In this document: positions 19,615 to 28,612 of the stretch, one piece after another | How positions within the stretch are numbered: the first letter of the stretch is position 1 | Layout of the letters: every line of letters begins with the position of its first letter | NCBI GenBank assembly: GCA_963732795.1 | Contig: CAVTAV010000004.1 | Location: 193,685-257,684 of the forward strand | Reading direction: 5' to 3' | Source: CAVTAV01 sp963732795 | Lineage (GTDB): Bacteria > Pseudomonadota > Alphaproteobacteria > CAVTAV01 | DNA length: 64,000 nt | Notes under the pieces: model-generated | Seen by the model: only the letters and a program-made list of their open reading frames with translations | The model's database searches: none | What the model was told of the DNA's origin: nothing | Translations under genes and position numbers: made by a program

Positions 19615-20836
19615 ATGAAGGTCGCCTATCTGATCAACAGATATCCCTCGGTCAGCCATAGCTTCATCCGGCGGGAGATCCGGGCCCATGAAGCGGCGGG
19701 CCTTGAAATCGCTCGCTATGCCCTGCACGCCGACCCCGATCTCGCCGACGAGGCCGACCGTGAGGAGAAGGGCCGCTGCCGCTATGTCCTCGACCAGAAA
19801 CCCTTGGATATCGCCCGCGCCGTGCTGGCGGAAATCGTTGCCGATCCGAAAGGATTCTTGCGCGCGGCGGGTCTGGCCCTCCGCATCGGCTGGCGGTCCG
19901 ACCGGGGATTGGCGCGCCATATTGCCTATCTGGCCGAGGCATGCGTGATCGCCGGCTGGTGCCGCGATGCCGGCGTTGGCCATCTCCACGCCCATTTCGG
20001 AACGAATTCCGCCGCCATCGCCATGCTGGCCCGCGAGATGAGCGGCGTTCGCTACAGCTTTACCGTCCATGGCCCCGAGGAGTTCGACAAGCCGGAATTC
20101 CTGGCGCTCGGCGAGAAAATCCGCCGGGCAGCCTTCGTGGTCGCGGTAAGCTCGTTCGGCCGGAGTCCAGCTCTATCGATGGGCGGATTTGCGCGATTGG
20201 GACAAGATCCGGGTCGTCCATTGCGGCATCGAGCCCGGTTTCTACGACGGCGACATCGCGGCACCGCCCGCCGCGCCCCGGCTGGTCTGCGTTGCTCGCC
20301 TCAGCGAGCAGAAAGGACTGATTCTGCTGATCCAGGCGGCAAGGCGGCTCTCTCTCGCGGGGCTCGATTTCGAGCTCGTGCTCGTGGGCGACGGGCCTCT
20401 GCGCCGGGAACTTGAGGCGATGATCCGGCGTTATGAACTGACCGAGCGCATCTCCATCACGGGCTGGGTCGATGCCGCCCGCGTGCGGGAGGAGATCGTC
20501 AAGTCGCGGGCGCTCATCCTGCCGAGCTTCGCCGAGGGGTTGCCGGTGGTTCTCATGGAAGCCATGGTTCTGGAGCGGCCGGTCGTTTCCACCTATATCG
20601 CCGGCATTCCGGAACTGGTCGAGGCGGGCGCAACGGGCTGGCTCGTTCCCGCAGGCGACGTGACGGCCCTGGCGCGGGCAATGAGCGAAGTGCTCGAAGC
20701 GCCGGTCGAAGCGCTTGCGGCCATGGGCACCAAGGGAAGGGACGCCGTGATCAAACGGCACGACATCGCGGCCGAAGCCGGCAAGCTGCGCGACGCCATC
20801 GTGGCCGCCGCCAAGCCCGCGGAGCGACCGCAATGA
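19615..20836 (+). CDS. Glycosyltransferase family 4 (colanic-acid WcaL-like), frameshifted
   Basis: Begins 'MKVAYLINRYPSVSHSFIRR', typical of WcaL/AmsK-type GT4 enzymes that 'search' the first acceptor pocket, with 'HLHAHFGTNSAAIAML' and 'YSFTVHGPEEFDKPE'. An extra C near 20167 shifts the frame; removing it gives 'SSFGRSQLYRWADLRDWDK' and then 'KIRVVHCGIEPGFY'. The donor domain holds 'LVCVARLSEQKGL' and 'LPSFAEGLPVVLMEAMVLE', including the two conserved Glu. Total about 406 residues. Its end overlaps the next start by four bases (ATGA). Confidence 0.83.
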
Positions 20837-22035
20837 TGGCGCTTGTCGGAATCGTGCTGACGGCCGCCAGCGCCGTGCTTGGCCTCGTCACCGTCATGCT
20901 GGCCGTCGAGCTTCTCGCCGCACGCAAACCCTCCTCGGAGATTGGGCCGGTCGAGAGCGATGAGCGGCCGGGCACCGTGATCCTCGTTCCGGCCCATGAC
21001 GAAGAGCACCAAATCGCGGCAACCTTGGACGGTCTTGTCGGACAGCTCGGTCGCCGCGACCAGATCCTGGTCGTCGCCGACAATTGCACAGACGCGACGG
21101 CGGAGGTCGCCCGAACTCACGGCGCCGCCGTGATCGAGCGGCATGATCCCGCCCGGCGGGGCAAGGGATACGCCCTGCAATTCGGCTTCGACCATCTTGC
21201 CAAAGCCCCGCCCGATATCGTGATCGTGCTGGACGCCGATTGCCGGGTCGCGTCCGGCTCGATCGAACGTCTCGCACGATCCGCCGAATCCTCCCGCCGG
21301 CCGGTTCAGGCCGTGAATCTGATGGACGCGGGGCCTGACGCCGGATTGGGACAGAAGCTTTCGGCCTTCGCCTTCCTGATCAAGAATCAGGTCCGGCCGC
21401 TTGGTCTGCGCCGCCTCGGCCTGCCTTGCCCCCTGACCGGAACAGGCATGGCCTTGCCGTGGCCGGTGCTGCACGACGCGAAACTCGACGGCGGAAACAT
21501 CGTAGAGGACATGAAGCTCGGCCTCGATCTCGCTCTGGCCGGGCATCCCCCTATGCTGGAGGATCGTGCGCTGATCGTCAGCGATTTTCCCGAAAGCGAA
21601 GACGCCCGCATGGGTCAACGCCGCCGCTGGGAACATGGCCATCTGTCGACGATTGCATCGGCGACGCCGCCTCTCCTCGCGGCAGCGATCCGGCGCGGTC
21701 GGCCATTGCTTCTTGGTGTTGCGGTTGATTTGGCGATTCCGCCCTTGTCTTTGCTGATGGTGCTGCTGGCCATCGTGTGCCTGGCGGCGGCGATCCTGGC
21801 GAGCCTTGGCGGGACCCCTTTTCCGGTTATCATAATGGCTCTGTCAATCGGCGCCGCCACAGTCGCCCTGATCGTCGCCTGGAGCCGATTTGGGCGTAGG
21901 ACGCTCTCGGGTAGGGAACTGCTGTCGAGCCCGATCTATGCACTGCGCAAACTGCCGATCTATCTCGATTTCTTCCGCCGGCGGCAGCGTGACTGGGTCC
22001 GTACCGAGAGGGGCAACGAGAATGCCCGGCGCTGA
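20833..22035 (+). CDS. Glycosyltransferase family 2, membrane-bound (processive-type)
   Basis: A complete 400-residue protein. An N-terminal membrane helix (about residues 5-28) is followed by the GT-A domain: 'VILVPAHDEEHQIAATLDGL', the DxD in 'IVIVLDADCRV', the 'NIVEDMKLGLDLALAGHPP' region with the catalytic ED, and 'QRRRWEHGH', the Q/RxxRW motif of cellulose-synthase-like GT2 enzymes. Two or three further helices lie at about 290-350. It would lengthen or add to the polymer from the cytoplasmic face of the inner membrane. The gene is intact and coupled to the GT4 gene upstream. Confidence 0.87.
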   Translation: MMALVGIVLTAASAVLGLVTVMLAVELLAARKPSSEIGPVESDERPGTVILVPAHDEEHQIAATLDGLVGQLGRRDQILVVADNCTDATAEVARTHGAAVIERHDPARRGKGYALQFGFDHLAKAPPDIVIVLDADCRVASGSIERLARSAESSRRPVQAVNLMDAGPDAGLGQKLSAFAFLIKNQVRPLGLRRLGLPCPLTGTGMALPWPVLHDAKLDGGNIVEDMKLGLDLALAGHPPMLEDRALIVSDFPESEDARMGQRRRWEHGHLSTIASATPPLLAAAIRRGRPLLLGVAVDLAIPPLSLLMVLLAIVCLAAAILASLGGTPFPVIIMALSIGAATVALIVAWSRFGRRTLSGRELLSSPIYALRKLPIYLDFFRRRQRDWVRTERGNENARR

Positions 22036-22819
22036 GACGAGTCTCGCTGCGGCGGCGCATTCGACGACCGCCTCGCCGCCGCGCATCGAATTTCTCGGTA
22101 TGGAATTCGATACGCTCACCATGGGCGAGTTGATGCACTGGGCCGGGACGCGGGACCCGGGAGAAGCATTTGCCTATGTCGTCACGCCGAATGTGGATCA
22201 CGTCGTTTCGCGCGACCGGAATCCCGAGCGTCTGGCGCCGCTCTATCGGGATGCCGCGGCATCGGTTTGCGACAGCCGCGTCCTATCCCTGCTGGCGCGA
22301 TCTGCGGGGCTGAAGCTCCGGCCCGTTCCGGGTAGCGACTTTACCGCCCGTTTCCTCGCCACGGTCGTCCGGCCCGACGACGCGATCACCGTTCTCGGCG
22401 GCGAGCCCGGCCAGATCGAGCGTCTTAAGGCGCGGTATGGTTTGCAGCGTGTCGCCCATCACCAGCCGCCCATGGGGCTTGCCTCCAGGCCCGACGCCCT
22501 GGACGAGGCCGCACGCTTCGTTGCCGCCCACCAGGCGCGGTATATCTTCCTCGCTTTGGGATCGCCTCAGCAGGAGTTGCTAGCACATCGGATTTGGCAA
22601 GACGGCGAGGCGCACGGTGTCGGTTTATGCGTCGGTGCCTCGATCGATTTCCTGACCGGCAAGGCACGGCGCGCGCCTAAATTGATGCAGCGGCTGGGAC
22701 TCGAATGGCTGCACAGGCTATCGCAAGAGCCGGGACGACTCTGGCGGCGCTATCTCGTCGACGATATGGCGATCCTGGCGCTTTACTGGCGCTGGCGCCG
22801 CGCCCGGCGATCAAAGTGA
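22022..22819 (+). CDS. WecG/TagA/CpsF-family glycosyltransferase
   Basis: A 265-residue protein starting at ATG 22022, which overlaps the previous gene by 14 nt; the frame is open to 21890 but that lies inside the neighbour. It shows the GT26 pattern: 'FAYVVTPNVDHVVSRDRN', 'SVCDSRVLSLLARSAG', 'GSDFTARFLATV', 'YIFLALGSPQQELLAHRI' and 'LCVGASIDFLTGKARRAPK'. Enzymes of this family add the second sugar (for example N-acetylmannosaminyl residues) to undecaprenyl-linked intermediates. Here it likely acts just after the WcaJ-like priming enzyme encoded nearby. Confidence 0.9.
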   Translation: MPGAETSLAAAAHSTTASPPRIEFLGMEFDTLTMGELMHWAGTRDPGEAFAYVVTPNVDHVVSRDRNPERLAPLYRDAAASVCDSRVLSLLARSAGLKLRPVPGSDFTARFLATVVRPDDAITVLGGEPGQIERLKARYGLQRVAHHQPPMGLASRPDALDEAARFVAAHQARYIFLALGSPQQELLAHRIWQDGEAHGVGLCVGASIDFLTGKARRAPKLMQRLGLEWLHRLSQEPGRLWRRYLVDDMAILALYWRWRRARRSK

Positions 22820-25215
22820 ATCGAGCGTCGCTTTGGCTTGCTTCATGTCCGGGAAGGTCGAATCCGCCGACTTCACCACCATTTCGAGATTCTTCTTGGC
22901 GTCCTCGGTCTTGCCGGTCTTGATCTGCGCCAAAGCGAGGTGATAGCGCAGAATCGCGGCGTCCGGCGCGTTGTCGACCGCCTTCTTCAACAACGGCAAA
23001 CTCTGATCCGCCTGATCGAGCTTGTAGTAGACCCAACCCAAGGTATCGAGGAAATAGGGCACGTTCGAATCCGCGAACCGTAACGCGAGATTGAGGGCGC
23101 GCTCATAGCTGGCCTTGTCCTTGCGGTGATCGGTCAGCAGGCTCGCGAGGTTGTTCGCGGCGACATCCACACGCGGTTGCCGCTTCAGGATCCGGTCGTA
23201 TTCGTCGATCGCCTTGTCGTAATCACCGACATATTGATCGACCAGCGCCACACCGAGCATCAGGACGATATCATCCGGATTCCGGGAGAGACCGTCCTGG
23301 AGGGTCTTGAGCGCCTCGCCGTCATTGCCCCGGACCACGAGCATCTGCGCATAGCGCAGGCGCGCCTCGGATGAATTCGGGTTGGTCGAGATCGCATTCT
23401 GGAACGCGGTATCGGCCTTGTCCTTGGCGCCTTCGCTCTCATAGACCATGCCGAGCAGCATGTTCGCCGTCGTATTCGAGGGATTGGCCTTGAGCACCTG
23501 ATCGAGAAACGCCTTGGCGTCATCCCGCTTGCCCGAATTCAAATAGTTCTGGACCAGCGCGATGATCGGTTGATCGAGATTGGGATTCTTGGTGTAGAGG
23601 TCCCGGAACACCTGATTGCTGGCGCCGAATTTCTGCTGCGCCTGCAGCACGGTGCCTTCGATCTGCTGAGAGACGGTGTCACCGCCTTTGAGATTGCGGA
23701 GCTTCTCGGCGATCTGCTGCGCGCCCAGCCAATCCTGCCGCAGCAGCCTGACCTTTGCCATCGCCTGGAGCGCCTGGATATCATTTGGTTTGCGGCCGAG
23801 ATAGCGGTCCAACACGCTCTCCGCCTGGGAGTATTCCTTGCGTTGCACTCAGGATATTGGCGAAGGCGATCGGAATGGACGCATTGTCGGGGTTGGCCTC
23901 GATCGCACGGTAATACTGTTCCTTGCCGAGCTCGACCTGGCCCCGCAGCATATAGGCTTGGCCGAGCAGCATCAGAGCCTGCGCCGAATTGGGCGAGTCC
24001 GCGAGAACCGTGTTCAGGTCGGTGACGGCGTCGTTGGGCTTCTCCGCCTGCATCGCGATGACGGCCCTAAGCATCAGGGCGTCGTGATTGCGCGCGTCGA
24101 TCGAAAGCACCTTGGAAATGCGGGCCTGGGCATCGTCGGCATTGCCGTCGGCGACCGACAGGCGAGCGAGGCTGGTTTCCGCCTTGATGACGGTATCGTT
24201 GTCCTTGCTGTCGATAAGCCCGAGATAGAATCTTCCGACCGGCATCCTTCTGGCCGTCCTCGACCAGGAGGCGGGCGAGCTCGAATTTGAGCGGCACCGA
24301 ATCGCTCGCCTTCTCGGCATAGCCGCGCGCGAGCTCGATCGCCTTGGCGCGGCTCAAGCTTTGCTCCGCGAACCGGATCACCGCGATCTTGGCGTCGTTG
24401 CGGTCGGGGAAGTCCTCGGCGGTCTGTTCGAGCACCTGCTCCGCGCTGGTTGGGCTGATTGCGCTTGAGATAATGGTTCGCCAGAAGATTCCGGTAGCTC
24501 AGCTCCTTAGGATACTGCTTGATCAGCGCCTGGTAGGCATCGACCGCGTCTTCGGTCTTGTTCTGGCTCTCGAGGATATCGATCTTCACCAGTTGGAGCG
24601 GCACATTGTTCGTTGTTCTTGGCGAGGCCGTCCTCGATGGTCGACAGGGCCATGTCCGGATTGCCCTGGGCCTGATAGATCCGCGCCGCCAGCAGGATCG
24701 CATCGACATGGCCGGGATCGATTTTGAGCGCCGTCTTCGCCTCGTCAAGCGCCTTGTCGAGATTCTGCAGCCGGTACATCACGGCGCCGCGCAGCGAATG
24801 GGCGGAGGCATCGTTCGGGCGCGGCCTTGAGCAGCGTGTCGCTGGTCTTCATCGCGTCGTCGAGCTGGTTCGCGCTGAGCTGCAACCCGCCGAGATCGCT
24901 GAGGGCTTCAGTGTTGTTGGGATCGAGCTGAACGACCCGGTTGAGGTCGCGGAACGCGTCGTTCCATTTTTGGTCGTGAAGATCGACCTTGGCCAGGTTA
25001 AGCCAGGCATCGGTCAGCTTGTTGTTGATCTGGAGCGCATTGCGGAACTGGAGGCCGGCCTGGACATAATTGCCCTTCGCGAGAAGTTCCTTGCCGTCCT
25101 TCACATAGGACGCCGCCTTCTCCTCGGGCGAGCTGCAGCCCACCACGACGAATCCGACCACGCCGACGGCGAGCGCGAGCATCCGCCGCGTTGTGCTGGC
25201 TCGAAACAAGTGCAC
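22811..25215 (-). CDS. PrsT-like TPR lipoprotein of the exosortase system, frameshifted
   Basis: An export signal with a lipobox ('GFVVVGCSSPEE') opens the protein; a TGA lies four codons upstream of GTG 25215, so this GTG is the only usable start. Tandem TPR units fill about 800 residues ('DAWLNLAKVDLHDQKWNDA', 'SEARLRYAQMLVVRGNDGEA' and more). Five frame changes occur near 24800, 24615, 24445, 24240 and 23850, each with clean continuation of the repeat pattern. This matches the PEP-CTERM system TPR lipoprotein PrsT in position and shape. It would sit in the outer membrane or periplasm as a scaffold. Its end overlaps the convergent WecG-type gene by 9 nt. Confidence 0.8.
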
Positions 25216-25361
25216 GAGTTTCTCTGGTCATCTTCTTCGCTTTCCGTTTGATTGCCGTCGACGGCGCTCAGCCCGCCGGCTCCAGGACCGCTCGCGGGCG
25301 GGACACGTTCGAAACTCAACCCATAGCTACAGGACCAACGGTTTCCAAAATCTTAGGCTGG

Positions 25362-26809
25362 TCAATACGCATTCTCTCCGCGCAGCACGACCATCACCGT
25401 GCGTATCGAGGATACGAAGGTCGAACAGCAGCGACCAGTTTTCGATATAGTCGAGGTCGTAAGCGACGCGCGCTTTCATCTTGTCGACCGTACTCGGTCT
25501 CGCCCCGCAGGTAATTGACCTGGGCCCACCCGGTGATGCCGGGCTTGACCCTGTGCCGCGCGAAATAAGCATTGATCTGCTGAGCGTAGCTCTCGTTGTG
25601 AACCGCGGCATGGGGCCGCGGCCCGACAAGGGACATCGATCCGCCGAGAACGTTGAAGAGTTGCGGCAGTTCGTCGAGGCTCCAGCGCCTCAGGAACCGG
25701 CCTAACGCCGGTGATGCGCGGGATCGTTGCGCGTCGCCTGCGGAATTTTGGCGTCGTCCGACCGGCTCGACACGCATCGTTCGGAACTTCAGAAGCTCGA
25801 AGGGCTGATTGTTGAAGCCATACCGGATTTGCTTGAACAGGACAGGCCCCGGGCTCGAGAGCTTGATCGCGATGGCGATCACGAGCATCACCGGCAGGGC
25901 CACGATCAGGATGACAAGAGCCGAAGATCTTGTCGATGATCGGACTTCGCGATCAGGCGCCAGCCGTCGATCGGCTTGTTCAGCATATCGAGCAAGGCGA
26001 TGCGGCCAATGAGGGTGAGCTTCGGCGTCGCGGTGAGGTAGCCCGCGAGATCCGGCGCGAGCCGGACATGGACCGGAAGCTCGCGAAGCGGTCGAGAAAG
26101 CCCGCGATGCGCTTGTCCGGCGCTCCACGGCATGCAGATGACGATTTCATCGACACGGTTGTTGCGGACGAAATCGAACAGATCGTGCGTCGTGCCGAGA
26201 ACCGGATAAGGCCCGAAATTGGGCCCGACCCGTTCGAGCCGGTCGTCAAACACGCCGGCGACGACATTCCAGGGATGATTGATGCTGCGCAGCTGGGCGA
26301 GAAAGGCGTTGGCCTGGTCGGTGGCCCCGACTACGACGATCGAGCGGCCGATCCGCCCGCTTGCCGAGAACCGGAAGATCAGCACCCGCGTCAGCCCGAC
26401 CCGCCAGAACAGCAGGCCGACCACCGAGAGATACCAGGAGAAAAGCCAGATACGCGAATAGTCCTCGGTCACCTTAAGGGCGAAAGCGACGACCAGCAGG
26501 ACGCCGAAGGCGACGGTGACGACCCCCAGAATGGACTTGGCCTGCCAGAAGGCCTCGATGAACTGCGTCGTACCGTAGGTCCCGCGGGAGCGCTGCGCGA
26601 TGATGCTGCCGAGGCTCACGCCGACTATGGCGAGGATATAGGGGCCGGGTTGCGAGGTGCTGATAGCCGACATAGGTGAGGTAGAAGAACAAGCCGCTCC
26701 CGGCGATCAGAAGGAAATCGATCAGGGGGAGGACAGCCAGCACCAATGACAGGGAGATCGATCCCTGCGAAACCCGCGGAGACACCCGAGTTTTGCCGGC
26801 CGTGGTCAC
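25362..26809 (-). CDS. WcaJ-like polyprenyl-phosphate glycosyl-1-phosphate transferase, frameshifted
   Basis: GTG 26809 is the only start after an in-frame stop; AGGG lies about 10 nt upstream. The N-terminal hydrophobic helices are followed by a Rossmann-like middle region ('GRSIVVVGATDQANAFLAQL') and the bacterial sugar-transferase domain: 'FKQIRYGFNNQPFELLKFRT', 'WSLDELPQLFNVLGGSMSLV', 'GPRPHA' and 'YIENWSLLFD'. At least five indels break it (near 26665, 25950, 25700, 25490 and 25390); the last restores the typical ending 'TVMVVLRGENAY' and the stop at 25362. It would transfer sugar-1-phosphate to undecaprenyl phosphate and so start the exopolysaccharide unit. Confidence 0.82.
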
Positions 26810-27259
26810 TGCAGCTCTAGCCCTTCAATCGTCTTTTTCGCAATGCGGCGCCGCGTGGTCACGAAACCACTGGCGCGGGCGAACCGACCCCAAGTCGCTA
26901 TCTGATTCGATGTCGGACCCGGCCATAGTATGCTCAAATCAAGCAATTATATGACGACCGGCGTCTCCTCCACCCATCCAAGGCCCGCCTCGGACTATCA
27001 TACCGTATGGGCTAACAAACGCATAATGGGAGACATCGTTTCACGGCACGATGAATCTTTACCATCCGACGCCGGCAGTATAGCCCGCGCAAATCTCGCG
27101 CGCAAAAATTGCTTCTGAAACCGGCGAACCCTCGCTCTCGCGTCCGCGTTGCATGATCCGCGTCCCCAATGACCGATTCGGTGACTAGCCGGGTCGGTTC
27201 ACCGGACGGCGTGCCTCATAGGTTTTTTTCAGGAGGGAAAACAGTAGAGGGAGTCACGT
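26810..27259. other. 450-nt divergent intergenic region
   Basis: Lies between the WcaJ-like gene (minus) and the hypothetical gene at 27260 (plus). It should hold promoters for both. I see an AT-richer patch at about 26925-26955 that could carry a -10 element, and a purine-rich stretch (GAGGGAG at 27249-27253 area) that would serve as ribosome site for the plus-strand gene. No RNA gene, repeat or terminator could be recognised. Confidence 0.3.
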
Positions 27260-28114
27260 GTGTTTTCCAAGAAGCGGCGACCACGATCCAACGCGAACGA
27301 AATGCCCGAACGGAAGGAGCCGTCGTTGCCCCCGGTTCCGCCGGTCTCCCCAGCACCCGAACGGCCGAACGAGCCGCTTCCGGGCCTGTCCTTAGGCCTA
27401 TCGGCGAAAGCCGGGGCCAAACGCCCCCATGGCGCCGCCGCCCCGGATCTTGAAACGATCGGCCAAGGAATTGCCGGTCTCCTGCAGGAAGAAGCGCTGG
27501 AGATAGCCGGCGCCGACACAATGGCCGACAAGCCCAAGCCTTCCGCTAATCCGGCCAATGTCCCGCGTCGCGAGCAGACTTCGGCCTACACGGTCCCCCA
27601 CGAATATGGCGACGGGCCGGACCCTGGCGGTAAGTCTCCGTCGGATGGGATACCTGGATTGCAAGACGGGACCTCACCGCTCTGTCGGCGTCTCATCTCC
27701 CAGATCGCGGAGACGATGTGGTTTCCGACCGGGACCAGCGACGCCAAATGCGAGGACCGGGTGGTAGAAGCCTTCGATGCGCTTCAAAGCATCGATCCAA
27801 AGGACGAGATCGAAGGCATGCTGGCCTGCCAGCTCGTCGTCACCCACAGGGCCGCTCTCGATTGTCTCCGGCTCTCGATGATTCCGGCGACGGAGAGCAG
27901 CGACCGCGGCGAAATCATCGAGCAGGTCGACAAGCTGATGGCGATCTACGCCCGCAATCTCGAAGCCCTGGACCGCCATCGCGGCGCCCGCCGGTCCTCG
28001 ACGGAGAGTGCGGTCAAGGGCGCACGCGACGCAATCGACCAGACCTTGATGAAGCTGAAGACGTCGTCGGGCGAAACCCATCGGCGATCGCGGACCCGCT
28101 CGACCCGGCACTGA
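27260..28114 (+). CDS. Hypothetical protein with proline-rich N-terminus
   Basis: A 284-residue protein starting at GTG 27260, with GAGGGAG about 9 nt upstream. Residues 1-135 are Pro/Ala/Lys-rich and probably disordered. Residues 170-250 form a helical region with 'DPKDEIEGMLACQLVVTHRA', reminiscent of a conserved motif seen in many uncharacterised alphaproteobacterial proteins (family recollection, not verified). The C-terminus is basic. No catalytic or binding motif is evident. It stands alone, flanked by long non-coding stretches on both sides, which suggests a recently acquired or independently regulated gene. Confidence 0.6.
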   Translation: MFSKKRRPRSNANEMPERKEPSLPPVPPVSPAPERPNEPLPGLSLGLSAKAGAKRPHGAAAPDLETIGQGIAGLLQEEALEIAGADTMADKPKPSANPANVPRREQTSAYTVPHEYGDGPDPGGKSPSDGIPGLQDGTSPLCRRLISQIAETMWFPTGTSDAKCEDRVVEAFDALQSIDPKDEIEGMLACQLVVTHRAALDCLRLSMIPATESSDRGEIIEQVDKLMAIYARNLEALDRHRGARRSSTESAVKGARDAIDQTLMKLKTSSGETHRRSRTRSTRH

Positions 28115-28458
28115 GAGTTCGGTCCGGCCGCTCCCGCGATTCACCTGGGCATCGAAGCCGTGCTGGCGCCGGAGCGTGGCGGATTCCACGAGCCGTCCAC
28201 ATTAGAGCGCCCCCCTTTGGGTTACCGTGACCCGGTCTCCACCAAAACTCCATACAATGAAACCGATGTATATATTGGCCTATATTTCAGAAATACGCAC
28301 TCATATTTAGATACACATAAGTTATTTGAAGAATTACAGATTTTATTTTAAATACACATTCTGCATTTCCTCGCAAAGATATCTAACAGAACGGTTCCTG
28401 AAGGACATTGAAATGTTGTCCGAGCCCTGCGAATTGATCAAGCACCGCCACATTAACA

Positions 28459-28488
28459 TCTGGTAATGCCAGATCGATTCTGGTAGCA
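28459..28488. promoter_or_regulatory. Candidate operator: nested inverted and direct repeats
   Basis: ATCTGG (28459-28464) and CCAGAT (28470-28475) form a perfect 6-bp inverted repeat, and CTGGTA occurs at 28461 and again at 28481, exactly 20 nt (two helical turns) apart. This spacing is common in protein-binding sites. It lies about 125 nt before the receptor start. No regulator can be named. Confidence 0.3.
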
Positions 28489-28514
28489 AAGAGCCACTAA
28501 TTCATATCTTTCTC

Positions 28515-28560
28515 GCCAAAGTCGACGTTTCAGCGGCTGCTGAAGCGTTGGCGGACCTTT
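28515..28560 (+). promoter_or_regulatory. Hairpin in the leader of the TonB-dependent receptor
   Basis: CGTTTCAGC (28526-28534) pairs with GCTGAAGCG (28539-28547) with one wobble and a GGCT loop; outer GCCAA (28515-28519) pairs with TTGGC (28548-28552). A CCTTTT run follows at 28556. The shape resembles a weak intrinsic terminator or attenuator 60 nt before the receptor start. Function is inferred only. Confidence 0.35.
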
Positions 28561-28612
28561 TGGCACACCCCCGCCCGGCACTCTGCAATGAACAGACAAG
28601 GGGATAATCCAA

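Larger units (their letters stand above)
28115..28612 (+). other. Leader region of the TonB-dependent receptor, with an AT-rich segment
   Basis: About 500 nt without a gene. Positions 28240-28370 are strikingly AT-rich compared with the rest of the window and contain TATATATT and similar stretches. Downstream lie a nested inverted repeat at 28459-28488 and a hairpin at 28515-28552, both listed separately. The segment probably holds the promoter and control sites of the receptor gene, or a remnant of foreign DNA. No coding frame in it looks real. Confidence 0.4.

Noticed and set aside
26930..27118. 62-codon frame in the divergent intergenic region
   Set aside because: No ribosome site, no codon bias and no recognisable sequence; not supported as a gene.
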